Below are positions 1 to 12,900 of a stretch of 64,000 nt of DNA, one piece after another. A model generated the notes under the pieces. The model saw only the letters and a list, made by a program, of their open reading frames with translations, did no database searches and was not told where the DNA came from. The stretch's first letter is position 1; the number at the start of each line of letters is the position of its first letter. A program made the position numbers and the translations under genes. The stretch covers positions 1-64,000 of the forward strand of contig JAUIRK010000903.1 in NCBI GenBank assembly GCA_030549495.1, written 5' to 3'. The DNA comes from Nectonema munidae (taxonomy: Eukaryota; Nematomorpha; Nectonematoida; Nectonematidae).

Positions 1-1024
1 TGTTTTATTAAGGGTAAAGGATAGTTAAATATAAATATAGAAAAACGAGAATGTTTATTTAAGGGTAAATGTATTGTTAATGAGGAATGATTTTAAATAC
101 GGAAAAAATGAGAATGTTTTATTAAGAGTAAATGTATTGTTAATGAAGAATGATTTTAAATACGGAAAAATGATAATGTTTTATTAAGAGTAAATGTATC
201 GTTAATGAAGAATGATTTTAAATACGGAAAAATGAGAATGTTTTATTCAGGGTAAAGGTATTGTTAATGAGGAATGATTTTAAATACGGAAAAATGAGAA
301 TGTTTTATTAAGGGTAAAGGTATTGTTAACTAAGAATGACTTTTAAATACGGAAAAATGAGAACGTTTTCTAAGAATGACTTTTAAATACGGAAAAATCA
401 GAATGTTTTATTAAGGGTAAAGGATAGTTAAATATAAATATAGAAAAATGAGAATGTTTAATTAAGGGTAAATGTATTGTTAATGAGGAATGATTTTAAA
501 TACGGAAAAATGAGAATGTTTTATTAAGAGTAAATGTATTGTTAATGAAGAATGATTTTAAATACGGAAAAATGAGAATGTTTTATTAAGGGTAAAGGTA
601 TTGTTAACTAAGAATGACTTTTAAATACGGAAAAATGAGAATGTTTTCTAAGAATGACTTTTAAATACGGAAATATGAAAATGTTTTCTTAGAATGACTT
701 TTAAATACGGAAAAATGAGAATGTTTTATTAAGGGTAAAGGATAGTTAAATATAAATATAGAAAAACGAGAATGTTTATTTAAGGGTAAATGTATTGTTA
801 ATGAGGAATGATTTTAAATACGGAAAAAATGAGAATGTTTTATTAAGAGTAAATGTATTGTTAATGAAGAATGATTTTAAATACGGAAAAATGATAATGT
901 TTTATTAAGAGTAAATGTATTGTTAATGAAGAATGATTTTAAATACGGAAAAATGAGAATGTTTTATTAAGGGTAAAGGTATTGTTAACTAAGAATGACT
1001 TTTAAATACGGAAATATGAAAATG
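1..1024. repeat. 62-bp minisatellite A, array 1
   Basis: Tandem units of about 62 bp built around TTAAATACGGAAAAATGAGA, ATGTTTTATTAAG and GTATTGTTAA. Unit variants (with AAGGATAGTTAAATATAAAT, or a short unit lacking the GTATTGTTAA part) are arranged in a higher-order pattern: the series starting at 1 starts again near 722 with almost the same order and sequence, a 721-bp higher-order period. The left edge is cut by the window. The same family returns in the same orientation at about 17.69-19.41 kb. No coding potential. Confidence 0.95.
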
Positions 1025-1860
1025 AGCCAACGATATATTTAAAAAGAATAAATATTTTTTGATTTGAACATTTTTCGATTCTTTGATTATTCGACAAATA
1101 TAATATTTAAAATCGTGCAAATTGCAAAGTATAGGTAATAACTTTTGTAACATCGTATGAGGTAGCAAAATATGAACAGAAAGTTTGATATTTTTTGATT
1201 TTTTAAAAAATATTTTTCGATTCTTTGATATGAATTATCGCGGTATACAGCTTGGAGATGAACCATCGTAGTATACAGGTATAATGTATATAGGTAATAA
1301 CTTGTGTAGCATCGTCTCCCCGAATGAGGTATATCAAATCTTACATCTAGCAGAATGTGAACAGAAAGTTGAACATTGTCTCCCTAGTTATTTGTACATG
1401 GAATAGAAACCATCGTAGTATACAGATTGAAGATGAATCATCGTAGTATACAGGTTGGAGATGAATCATCGTAGTATACAGGTTGGAGATGAATCATCGT
1501 AGTATACAGGTTGGAGATGAATCATCGTAGAATACAGGTTGGAGAAGAATCATCGTAATATACGGGTTGGAGATAACACGCAAGTTGTCTACCCGCGTTC
1601 AACCGTACAGGTTATGAGAATATATCATTACATATTAGAGAAGAGTTTTCTAAACTCTTTATACTGAAAAAATATTTCTTCAAATATATTACTGTTTTGT
1701 TTAAAATACCTATACTTTGCAATTTGCACGATTTTAAATATTATATTTGTCAAATAATCAAAATAAAATTCTGTGATCAAAGAATCAAAAAATATTCTTT
1801 AAAAAATCAAAAAATATCAAACTTTCTGTTCATATTTTGCTACCTCATAGCTTCAATACT
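1025..1860. repeat. Inverted-repeat segment with a 28-bp minisatellite core
   Basis: Two blocks on the left (about 1085-1137 and 1157-1232) recur in reverse complement at about 1706-1851, in swapped order. Shared motifs include AAATCGTGCAAATTGCAAAG and GAGGTAGCAAAATATGAACA. Between the arms lie about six copies of a 28-bp unit (GATGAATCATCGTAGTATAC followed by AGGTTGGA) at about 1406-1575. It could be a non-autonomous element carrying an internal minisatellite, but no target-site duplication was found, so the class is open. Confidence 0.7.
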
Positions 1861-2602
1861 TATTGAGAAAAATTGATTAAAACACATATTTTGATCTATT
1901 TATCTTCTCTTTAGAAATTTATATGCAGTAAACAATAATAAAAATAATATTTATCCAAAACATATTTTTTCGAATCAAAGTGTAAATCAAACCCGCACTT
2001 AAATTTTGGATGATTAAATCAAAAGAAGTAAAAAACTAATGTTAATTTATAAAAAACCCAAAACTAAAATGATTTTATAAAAATCTAAAAATAAATAGTG
2101 GACTACGATTATCCAACAAAACTTGTACATTCGATCTACATTTTTCACTTCAAAAATAATTTAAAATTTATTAGAAAAAGATTATACTGACCAATAAAAA
2201 AACGAAGGTTAATTTATAAAAAAATGGAAAAACTAATACTATTTTATAAAAATCTACAAATAAATTTAGATTCTGAGAGTAGAGTCGCTTTATAATTGTG
2301 CTGGAAATTGTCACATAATATAGGTAAAAATTTGTCCTAATGAAAGGAGCTTTAGTTTAAAATACATCCCTTATCTGCTAATTAATGGTATGAAGCCCAT
2401 GGAAAATAAAAACAGTAAAAGGTATTTCTTAAGTACTTATGATATAAGTAATGTATTCTGAAAGCCCATAAAAAATGCTTTAATTTGGTATATCGCATGA
2501 TGCATTTTGTTGAGAAATGTGAAAGTTATAAGCGTTTTAATATTTGACTAAGATTTAAGCTAGGAACACTACAAATAAACTAAGCGTACACTAGCCCGAT
2601 AA
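1861..2602. other. AT-rich non-coding DNA with one dispersed repeat unit
   Basis: No gene seen. A stretch at about 2097-2210 (GACTACGATTATCCAACAAA, then a TTTTTCACTT segment ending in TATACTGACC) recurs at about 3090-3180 and 3450-3530, so it belongs to a dispersed repeat family. Confidence 0.6.
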
Positions 2603-3128
2603 AATAAACCACACACGCGTGCCAAAGATGTGGTGTAGCGTATGCGAGATAAGAATTCACTGCGCTCACAAACGCGTAATGCAACATGTGTTAATCTTTC
2701 TTCGCATAGTTATGCTCTAAAATCAATCAATAATGTGATTTATTCCTCGCACACTGTCGGTATAAATATAACGAATGCCCTTCGTTAAAAATTAGAAAGG
2801 TTGTATCTAAACTAAATAAAAGTAGACTACGATTATCCAACAAAATTCGTACATTCAATCGACATTAATAAACCACACGCGGGTGCTAAAGATGTGGTGA
2901 AGCGTATGTGAGATAAGAATTCACTGCGCTCACAAACGCGTAATGCAACATGTATTAATCTTTCTTCGCATAATTATGCTCTAAAATCAATCAATAATGT
3001 GATTTATTCCTCGCACACTGTCGGTATAAATATAACGAATGCCCTTCGTTAAAAATTAGAAAGGTTGTATCTAAACTAAATAAAAGTAAACTACGATTAT
3101 CAAACAAAACTCATACATTTAATCGACA
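2603..3128. repeat. Tandem duplication of a 264-bp unit
   Basis: A 264-bp unit at 2603-2866 is followed directly by a close copy at 2867-3128. The unit has an island richer in G+C than its surroundings (CACGCG, GCGTATGCGAG, ACTGCGCTCACAAACGCGTA, CTCGCACACTGTCGG) followed by GGTATAAATATAACG. The island is conserved between copies, with only scattered substitutions. No open frame spans it and I do not recognise an RNA gene. The TATAAATA-like string could be chance in AT-rich DNA. Confidence 0.85.
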
Positions 3129-4859
3129 TTTTTCACTTGAAAAATAATTTAAAATTTATTAGAAAAATATTATACTGACCTATACTACTGACCCATAAAA
3201 AGTAAAAAATAAATATTAATTTTCGACAGTTTTATTTAACTATGACATTTTAAAATGTTAAAAACCATATTCTACCTTTGTGAATATTAAATTTTGAAGA
3301 AATAATATATAAACTCATCACGTTAATTATTGGTATTTTTTGAAAGTAGATAAAAGTTAACTGACCTCACATAAAAGCGGATTTTGGAAAAATAAAAATA
3401 TATTTATTTGTAAAACCTAGCGTATTTTACCCACAAAGAGTATAGCTTCAAATCTTGTACATTCGATCAACATTTTTCACTTTAAAAATAATTTTAAATT
3501 TATTAGAAAAACATTATACTGACCTGTACTACTGACCCATAAAAAGTAAAAAATATATATTAATTTTCGACAGTTTTCTTCAACTATGAAATTTTAAAAT
3601 GTAAAAAATCATATTTTACCTTTGTGAATATAAAATATTGAAAAATCAAAAATTTTAAAAAAAATTTCAAGTGAGTTAAAGTACTTTTATAAATAAATGA
3701 TTTTGTAAAAAAAAATTTCGAAAAAAAAAATTACATTTTTTATAAAAAAGGTTTGAATTTTCAAAAAGTTGACATTTTTGATTCAAAAAGTTTACATCAA
3801 AAATAAATTATTTTTTTCTAATATTTACATCATCTTATTTAAAATTGCTTAAATTTTATTTTAGAATTTTAAAATTTTGAAAAATATTTATTTTTGATAT
3901 ATTTTTTTTGATTTTAACAATTTTTAAAAAAAACTTTGTGTCGATATTTTCAAATTTTTAACTTTTAAAGAAAATTTTATGCGAGAAATTTTTTAAAAAA
4001 CATTTTAAACCATGCGCATCTTAAAGAGCATCCTTTTACCTACATTTTTGAATTATTTTTAGTTTTGATACAAATTCAAAATTTTTTTTTATCAGCCCTT
4101 GAACAATATGCACAATTTTGCTATGTTTCACTATATTTTGGCGTGTAAAATAAAGAATGAAATATTTTTTTACATTTTTTTTGCATATTCATAAAATAAA
4201 CCTATTATTTAATCATACTACGGTGAAAAAATTGGGAAATAATTTTTTTTATTTTTTTAAAAAATTGTAAGGGGTGACCTCTACAAAATTTTCGAAAAAT
4301 TTCAAACTTATCCAATTTTCTATTTTAATACCACATTTTAAAGGAAATTTTATACTGATCACGAAAATGTAAAAATATTTTAAATTAAAAAATTTTGAAA
4401 TACTTTTTTTAGCCTTTGAACTTGAAAAAATGACAAAAATTCCAACTTTGACCTCAAAAAAATTAAAAAATCAATCGATTCATTTCAAATAAATTACATA
4501 TTCGGAATCAGCGTATCAAACTCTATCAGAATACGTTTTAAAATTTTTGAATTTTCCATTTTTTTAATTTTCGATTTTTCAGGCCCTTTCAAACGACCTC
4601 AAAATTATGACTTCACATATATTCAACAAAAAAGCAAGTTTTATATATTTTTAGAAACCTCTTATCATTCTAAATAACAATATTAACTTTAATTTATCAT
4701 AAATGTTTTAATTCAAAAAAATTTCATATATATTTGTATATTTTGTATATACGTATATAATGTACTTAATTTAACCAATCAAAAAAACTCATTTTCATTA
4801 AAAAAAATTTTCATTCTCAATATATCCAATTCAATTAATGGTTGATGGGTTTATTCATT
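3129..4859. other. Very AT-rich non-coding DNA
   Basis: No gene. The left part holds two further copies of a dispersed repeat (about 3100-3290 and 3450-3640; motifs CTACTGACCCATAAAAAGTA and TTAATTTTCGACAGTTTT). From about 3640 the DNA is homopolymer-like A and T runs. Confidence 0.6.
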
Positions 4860-5580
4860 CTTCTCAAAAAAGATAATAAATTTGTATGTTACTATTTCAA
4901 ATCTATATTTTTAATAAAACAAGATTCTTTATTAAAGTTGTTTTTTTAATCTATAAATTTTGTTATTTAGATTTCTATAAATTGATACCTACTATTCATA
5001 ATTTTTAAATAACTAAAGTTTATAGATTTCTATTAAATCTGAATTATTTAGTTTATAAATTTTATTTCTCAATAATAGATTTCTTTAATTTAAATTATTT
5101 AGTTTATAAATTTTATTTTTTCTAAACTCTATTTAAAATTTTATTTTTTAAGTATTAAGAGTTTTCAATAGATTTAGTATGAATTTATGTTTATTTAAAT
5201 AAATAGATCTTTCTTATTTTGATTAAGGTTTTTTAGATTTTATATAGATTACATATTATTTATTTATAATGTCTGCTTTAATTTATTTTTAATGATAATC
5301 TAATTTGCTAATTCTATAGATTAATCTATTTTTAATTTAAATAAATAGATCTTTCTACCTTTCATTAATGTTTTTCCGATTTTATATAGTAAAAAATAAA
5401 TTATAATCATATACTTAATTTATATTGTCTCATTTAAATTATTTTTATGATATTCAAATGTGCTAATTCGTTATTTTAAAAAAATTAAGGCTTTTCTAGA
5501 ATTTATATAGTAAATTATTATTATTATAATATACTTTTTTAATATTCTTTCTTTTAATTTATTTTTAATGATAATCTAAT
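4860..5580. repeat. AT-rich module, inverted relative to 16.65-17.3 kb
   Basis: Read in reverse complement, this segment resembles 16645-17300: shared strings include TTAGATTATCATTAAAAATA, AAATTTATAAACTAAATAA and TTTATATAAAATCTAAAAAA. Identity is diffuse, with internal tandem copies of TTTATAAATTTTATTT. With minisatellite B next to it, it forms one arm of an imperfect inverted repeat around the 31-bp minisatellite region. Confidence 0.6.
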
Positions 5581-6075
5581 TCCACCCAATGATCTTTACG
5601 GGTGTACCAATGATCCTTACGAGTTCATTGATAGTATCTATAATCCCGGTACCAATGATCTTTTGAGTATACCTAAAAAACCACGGTACCAATGATCTTT
5701 CACAGGACCTAGAATCACGGGTGTACCAATATTCTTTCACAGGACCTAGCATCACGCGGTACCAATGATCTTTAACTGGACCTAGAATCACGCGGTACCA
5801 ATGATCTTTAACTGGACCTAGAATCACGCGGTACCAATGATCTTTAACTGGACCTAGAATCACGCGGTACCAATGATCTTTAACTGGAACTATGAATCAC
5901 AGTACCAATGATCTTTCACAGGACCTAAGATCACGCGGTACCAATGATCTTTCACAGGACCTAGGATCACGCGGTACCAATGATCTTTCACAGGACCTAG
6001 GATCACGCGGTACCAATGATCTGTCACACGTCCTAGATAAAAGGTACCAATGATCTGTCACACGTGCTAGAATGT
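5581..6075. repeat. 36-bp minisatellite B
   Basis: About 13 units of 36 bp built from GGTACCAATGATCTTTCACA and GGACCTAGGATCACGC. Because 36 is divisible by three, the minus strand stays open for 95 codons and would encode ILGPVKDHWYRV repeated. The open frame follows from the unit length and I do not treat it as a gene. The right flank holds a small palindrome, CTCGAGCGAAGCGAGAG. Decayed units in opposite orientation occur at about 16505-16640. Confidence 0.9.
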
Positions 6076-6148
6076 GGCGTCCTAGCTTTTTGAGATTTAG
6101 AATCCTACGTCTCGAGCGAAGCGAGAGACAAACACAGGACCGTCTAGT

Positions 6149-6732
6149 AATAATAAAAATTTTAATGTAATATAATTTAGAAAAAATAAAATTTATAAAC
6201 TAAATAACTTAGATTAAAGAAAGAAATCTATTATTAACACTTTACACATTTAATAATTATCTTTCATAGAAATCAAAATAAAAAATAAAAACTGAGAACA
6301 ATATTTTATTAAAAAAAATAGATTTGAAATAGTAACTAACAAATTAATTATCTTTCTGGAGAAGGGTGGGTATAAAATAAGCTGTAAAAGTAAAGCCTTG
6401 AGTTGAAACTTTATATTTTAGGGAAAAGTAAAAACTTGTTTTCAATTTGACCTCGCTGGTAGCAATAATGTCTATGCGAAAATATTTTCTCAAAATATAT
6501 TTAAAAATTTTTAATTTCTGTAAAATTAAAAAGCATATTTTATTCTCTTTTATTTTTAACAATCTTCTTTATTCAAAATATAAATTAAAATATATATTAA
6601 TAGAAATTGTAAGTTCTCTTGTATTTGATCATTATCACTAAGCATACACTGTGTGAAGATAGGTTTTTGCTATTGAAACCTCATCAATTCTACTTTTGGG
6701 TTTAAAGTATAAGGTTTGAAATGACATTTAGT
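6149..6732. repeat. 584-bp duplicated module, copy 1
   Basis: Nearly identical, in the same orientation, to 17090-17673, about 10.9 kb away. Both copies end at the same string (ATGACATTTAGT), after which they diverge abruptly into different minisatellites. It contains short open frames on both strands (64-72 codons), which are conserved only as far as the DNA is. No recognisable domain. Confidence 0.9.
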
Positions 6733-6925
6733 GGCTGCAAGTGGGCATCAACAATTGAAAAACTTTTTCACCCTCTTGAAATCCAGTTTTTTTTCACCAG
6801 CATTGAAATCTCACATTTTTCACCACCTTGAAAACCCCATTTTGTTCTCCCGCTTAAAATCTCTCTTGAAAGGCTTATTCACCCCCTTTAAATCCCCATT
6901 ATTTTTTCCACCCCTCTCTGTTTGT
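6733..6925. repeat. Short degenerate repeat, Cys-free T/C-rich
   Basis: About six degenerate copies of a unit resembling TTTTCACCACCTTGAAAACC link the 584-bp module to minisatellite C. No coding signal beyond one chance open frame. Confidence 0.55.
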
Positions 6926-9900
6926 GCCTTCTTGTGTTTGAGTGCTACTTATTTGTTCTTGACTGTGTTTGAGTGCTCACTGATTGTGTCGACCTGTGTT
7001 GGAGTACTCCCGGTTTGTGTCTGCCTGTCTGTGAGTGCTTACTGTTCCTGCCTGCTTGTTGTTTTAGTCCTACCTGTTGTTTGAGTCTTTAGTATTTGTG
7101 CTTGTTTGTTTTTTAAGTGCCTACTGTTTGTGACTGTCTCTGTTTAAGTGCTACCTGTTTGTGCTAGCCTGTTTAGCCAAATCTCTTTTTAAGTGCTCTT
7201 ATTTGGGCCTGCCTATGTTTGAGTGTTCCCTGATCGTGCCTGACTGTTGTTTAAGTTCTAGCTGTTTGTGCCTGGCTGTTATTTAATTCCTACCTGTGTT
7301 AAAGTGCTCCTTGCTTGTGCCTGATTGTGTTTGTGTGCTCGTTGTTTTTTCACGCCTGTTTTTCAGTGCTCCCTGTTGGTGGCTGCCTTTGTTTGAGTGC
7401 TCTCTTTTTGTATCTGTCTGTGTTTGAGTGTTACCTGTTAATGCCTGCATGTGTTTATGTGCTCCCTGTTTGTCCGTACCTGTTGTTTGAGTGCTCCCTG
7501 TTTGTTCCAGCCTGTTTTTTAAATGCTCTCTGTTTGTGCCTGTCTGTTGATTAAGTGCCCTCTGTTGGTGCCACATGTTCTTTAAGTGCTACCTGTCTGT
7601 GCCTGATTTTCTTTGAGTGCCTATTAATGGTGCTTCCCTGTATTTGAGTGCTCACTGTTTGTTCCTGTCTGTGTTTGGGTGCTCCCTGTTTGTATCAGCC
7701 TGTTGTTTGAGTGTTGGTTTTTTGTTCCTTCCTGTGTTTGAGTGCTCCCTATTTGTGCCTGCATGTATTTGAGTGCCACCTGATGGTGTCTGCCTGTGGT
7801 AAGTGCTCCCTGCTTGTGCCTGCCTATTGTTTAAGTTCTAACTGTGTTTAAGTGCTCCTTGTTTGTGCCTGACCGTGTTTGGGTGCTTTCTGTTGATTGA
7901 GTGTTCGTTGTTTGTTCCTGCCTGTGTTTGAGTGATCCCTGTTTTAGCTGCCTGTGTTTGAGTGTTACCTGTTAATGTCCGCTTGTGTTTACGTGCTTCC
8001 TGTTTGTCTCTGCATGTTGTTTGAGTGCTCCTTGTTTGTGCCTCCCATTGTTTAAGTGTCTCTGTTTGTGCCTGCCTGTGTTTAAGGGCCCGCTGGTGGT
8101 GTCTGTCTGTGTTTTAGTCCTCCCTATTTGTGCCTTCCTATTGTTTAAGTTTAAGTCCTACCTGTGTTTAAGTGCTCCTTGTTTGTGCCTGACTGTGTTA
8201 GAGTGCTCCTTGTTTGTCACGGCATGTGTTTGAGTGCTCCTTCTTTGTGCCTGAATGTAGTTGTGTGGCCCGTGTTAGTGCCTGCCTGAGTTTGAGTTTT
8301 CCCTGTTGGTGCCTGCTTGTGTTTGAGTGTTAATTCACTGTTTGTGCTTGAATGTGTTTGAGTGCTCCCTGCTTGTTCTTGCCTGTGTTTGAGTGCTCCC
8401 TGTTTGTCCCGACCTGTGTTTAAGTGCTTCCTGTTTGTGCCGTTCTGTGTTTGATGCTCCCTGTTTGTTCTTGCCTGTATTTTATTGCTCCCTCTTTGTT
8501 CCTGAATGTGATTGAGTGCGCCCTGTTGGTACATGTATGTGTTTGAGTGTTGGTACACTGTTTGTGTTAGCATGTGTTTGAGTGCTGCCTGTTTGTTCTT
8601 GCCTGTGCTTGAGTGTTCCCTGTATGTGTCTGCCTGTGTTTGAATGCTCCCGGTATGTGCATGCATCTGTTTGAGAGTTCGTTCACTGTTTGTGCTTATC
8701 TGTGTTCCAATGCTCCCTGAGTGTGCCTCCCTCTCCTTGAGTGCTCACTGTTTGTGCTTGCCTGATGTTTGAGTGCTCCCGTTTATGCCTACCTGTTGTT
8801 TAAGTGCCACCTGTCTCTGTTTAAGTTCTCCTTGTTTGTGCCTGCCAGTCTTTGAGGGGTCTAACTTTTTACCAAAACTCACCCAAACTCTAGTGTCTTA
8901 CTTTTTACCCAAACTCACCCAAACTCCTGTTTAAGTACTACCTGTTTGTGTTGGTACCTGCCACCTGTTGGTGCCTACATTTGTTCGAGTGCTCCTTTTT
9001 GTGCCGGCCTATGTTTGAGTGCCCCCTGTTGGTGCATGCCTGTGTTTAAGTGCTACCTGTTTCTGATTGCCTATTATTTAAGTCCTACCGGTGTTTAAGT
9101 GCTCCATTTTGTGCCTGACTATGGTTGCGTGCTCCTGTTGATTGAGTGTTCGTTGTGTGTTCCTGCCTGTGCTGAGTGCTCCCTGTTTGTTCCTGCATGT
9201 GTTTAATTGTTCCCTATTTGTGACTGCATGTGTTCAAGTCCTACATGTTTGTGCCTGGCTGTGTTTGAGTGCTCATTGTTTGTATGGACCTGTCTTTGAA
9301 TGCTCCATGTTTGTGTCCGCCTTTGTTTGAGTGCTCCCTGCTTGTGTCTATCTATGTTAGTGTGCTCCCTGTTTGTGCCTGCCTGCTTGTGTTTAATTGC
9401 CCCCTATTGGTGCCTACTTGTGTTAAAGTGCTCCCTATTTGCGCCTGTCTATTGTTTAAGTCCTACCTGTGTTTAAGTGCTTCTTGTTTTGCCTGACTGT
9501 CATTGAGTGCTCCTTATTTGTGCCGGCCTATGATTAAGTGCTCCCTGTTTGTGCTTGCCTGTGTTTAAGTGCTCCCTGTTTGTGTCTGCCTGTGTTTGAG
9601 AGTTCTCTGTTTTTATCTGCCTGTGTTTGAGTGCTTTCTGTTTGTACTTCCCTGTTTTTGAGTGCTCCCTGTTTGTGTGTTCCTGTGTTTGAGGGCCCCC
9701 TGTTTGTGCCTGCATGTGTTTTAGTGCCCCATGATGATGTCTGCCTGTGTTTAAGTGCTCCTTGTTTGTGCCTGACTGTGTTTGGGTGCTCCCTGTTTGT
9801 ACCAGCATGTTGATTGAGTGTTAATTGTTTGTTCCTTCTTATGTTTGAGTGCTCCTTGTTTGTGCCTGCATGCGTTTGAGTTCCCCATGATGGTGTCTGC

Positions 9901-12900
9901 CTGTGTTTAAGTGCTCTCTGTTTGTGCCTGCCTATTGTTTAAATCCCGACTGTGTTTAAGTGCTCCTTGTTTACGACTGACTTTGTTTGGGTGCTTCATG
10001 TTGATTGAGTGCTCGTTGTTTGTTCCTACCTGTGTTTGAGTGATCCCTGTTTGTAGCTGCCTGTGTTTGAGTGTTACATCTTAATGTCCACCTGTGTTTA
10101 CGTGCTCCCTGTTTGTCTCAGACTGCTGTTTGAGTGCTCCTTGTTTATGCCTCAGGGTGCTCTCTGTTTGTGCCTGCCTGTGTTTGAGTGCCCCCTTTTG
10201 ATATCTGCCTGTTGTTTAAGTGCTACCTGCTTGACTTTGAGTGCCCTCTGTAGAGCCTCCTTGGGTTTGAGTGCTCCCAGTTTGTGCCTGCCTATTGTTT
10301 AAGTCCTACCTGGGTTTAAGTGCTCCTTGTTTGTGCCTGATTGTGTTTAAGTGCTCCCTGTTTGTGCCTTGCTGTGATTGAGTGCCCCCTGTTGGTGCTG
10401 GCTTGTGATAAAGTGCTCCCTGTTTATGCCTAGCTGTGTTTAAGAGCTCCCTGTTTGTGATGGCCTGTGTTTGAGTGCTCACTGTTTGTGTCTACCTGTG
10501 TTTGAGTGCTCCATTTTGTGTCTGCCTTTGTTTGAGTGATTTCTGTTTGTGCCTGCATGTGTTTGATTTCTTCCTGTATTTGCTTGCCTGTGTTTCTGTG
10601 TTCGTTCACTGTTTGTGCTTCTCTGTGTTTGAGTTCCCCCTGTTTGTGCCTGATTGTGTTTGAGTGTTCCATCTATTGTTCCTACCTATGTTTGAGTGCT
10701 CTCTGTTTGTACCTGCCTGTGTTTGAGTGCTACCTATTTCTTCCTACCTATGTTTGAGTGCTCTTTGTTTGTACCTGCCTGTGTTTGAGGGCTACATGTT
10801 TGTGTATGCCTGTGTTTGGGTGCCCCCTGTTGTTTAAGTGCTACCTGTGTGTGCCTGTTTCTGTTTAATTGCTACTAGTTTTTGCTTCCCTGTCTTTAAG
10901 CGCGCCCTGTTAGTGCCAGCGTGTGTTTGAGTGCTCACAGTTTGTGCCGGCCTATGTTTAAGTGCCCCCTGTTGGTGCCTGCCTGTGTGTAAGTGCTCCC
11001 AGTTTGTACGTGCCTCTTGTTTAAGTCCTACCTGTGTTTAAATGCTCCTTGTTTGTGTCTGCATGTGTTTGAGTGCCTCATGATGGTGTCTGACTGTGTT
11101 TAAGTGCTCCCTGTTTGTGACTGCCTATATTTAAGTGCCCCCTGTTGGTGCCTGCCTTTAAGTAAGTACTCCCAGTTTGTGCCTGCCTCATGATTAAGTC
11201 CTACCTGTGTTTAAGTGCTACTTGTTTATGCCTGACTGTGTTTGGGTGCTCCCTGTTTGTACCAGCATGTTGTTTGAGCGTTCGTTGTTTGTTCCTTCCC
11301 GTCTGTGAATGCTCCCTGTTTGTTCCTGACTTTGTTTGAGTGCCCCATGGTGGTGTCTGCCTGTGTTTAAGTGCTACCTGTTTGTGTCTGGCTGTGTTTG
11401 AGTGCTCCCTGTATGGCCCTGCCTGTGATTGAGTGCTCCCTGTTATTCCTACCTTTATTTGACTGCTCTCTGTTTTTACCTGACTATGTTTAAGTGCTCC
11501 TTGTTGTTTAACTGCTACCTGTTGATTGAGTGCTCGTTGTTTGTTCCTGTCAGTGTTTAAGTGCTCTGTTTATACCTGCCTGTGTTTAAGCGTTACCTGT
11601 TTTTGCCTGCCTGTGTTTAAGTGCTCCCTGTTTGTACCTGCCTGTTGTTTGAGTGCTCCCTGTTTGTGCCTGCCTTTGTTTGAGTGCCTCATGATGGTGT
11701 CTAACTGTGTTTAAGTGCTCCCTGTTTGTACCTGCCTATTGTTTAGGTCCTAAATGTGTTTAAGTGCTCCTTGTTTGTGCCTGACTGTGTTTGGGTGCTT
11801 TCTGTTGATTGAGTGCTCGTTGTTTGTTCCTGCCTGTGTTTGAGTGATCCCTGTTTGTTGCTGCCTGTATTTGAGTGCTATCTCTTAATGTTCGGCTGTG
11901 TTTACGTGCTCCCTGTTTGTCTCTGTCTGTTGTTTGAGGGCTCCCTGTTTGTGCCTCCCGTTGTTTAAGTGCTCTCTTTTAGTGTCTGCCTATGTTTAAG
12001 TGCCCCCTTTTACTGTCTGCCTGTTGTTTAAGTGCTACCTGTTTGTGACTGCTTGTCTTTGACTGCCCACTGAGGTACCTCCCTGTGTTTGTGCCTGCCT
12101 GCCCCTGTTTTAGTGCTCTCTGTTTGTCCCTGATTAGGTTTAAGTGCTCCCTGTTTGTGCCTTCCTGTGCTTGAGTGCCTCCTGTTGGTGCTTCTTTGTG
12201 ATAAAGTGCTTTCTGTTTGTACCTGGCTGTTTTTGAGAACTTCCTTTTGGGCTTGCCTTTGTTTGTGTCGACCTGTGTTTGAGTGCTCCATTTTGTTTCT
12301 GCGTTTGTTTGAGTGCTTCTCGTTTGTGTCTGCCTGTGTTTGAGTGCTTGCCTGTTTTTGCGTGTTCGTTCACTGTTTGTGCTTCTCTGTTTTTGAGTTC
12401 TCCCTGTTTGTGTTTGAGTGCTCCCTGTTTGTTCCTACCTATGTTTGAGTGCTCTCTGTTTGTACCTGCCTGTGTTTCAGTGCTATTTGTTTGTGCCTGT
12501 TATTTAAGTGGTACCTGTTTGTGCTTGCCTGTGTTTGGCTGCCTGCTTGTTGTTTAAGTGCTCCCTGTTTCTCTTTAATTGCTCCTAGTTTTTGCCTGCC
12601 TGTCTTTGAGTCCCCCCTGTTGGTTCCTGCCTGTGTTTGAGTGCTCCCTGTTTGTGCCTGCCTAGGTTTATGTGCCCCCGGTTGGTGTCTGAATGTGTGT
12701 AAGTGCTCATAGTTTGTCTGTCTCTAGTTTAAGTCCTACCTGTGTTTAAGCCTTGATTTGTGTCTAACTGTGTTTGGGTGCTCTCTGTTTGTACCAGCAT
12801 GTTGTTAGAGTGCTCCATGTTTGTGCCTGCCTGTGTTTAAGTGCCTAATGATGGTGTCTGCCTGTGTTTAAGTGCTCCCTGTTTGTGCCTGCCTATTGTT

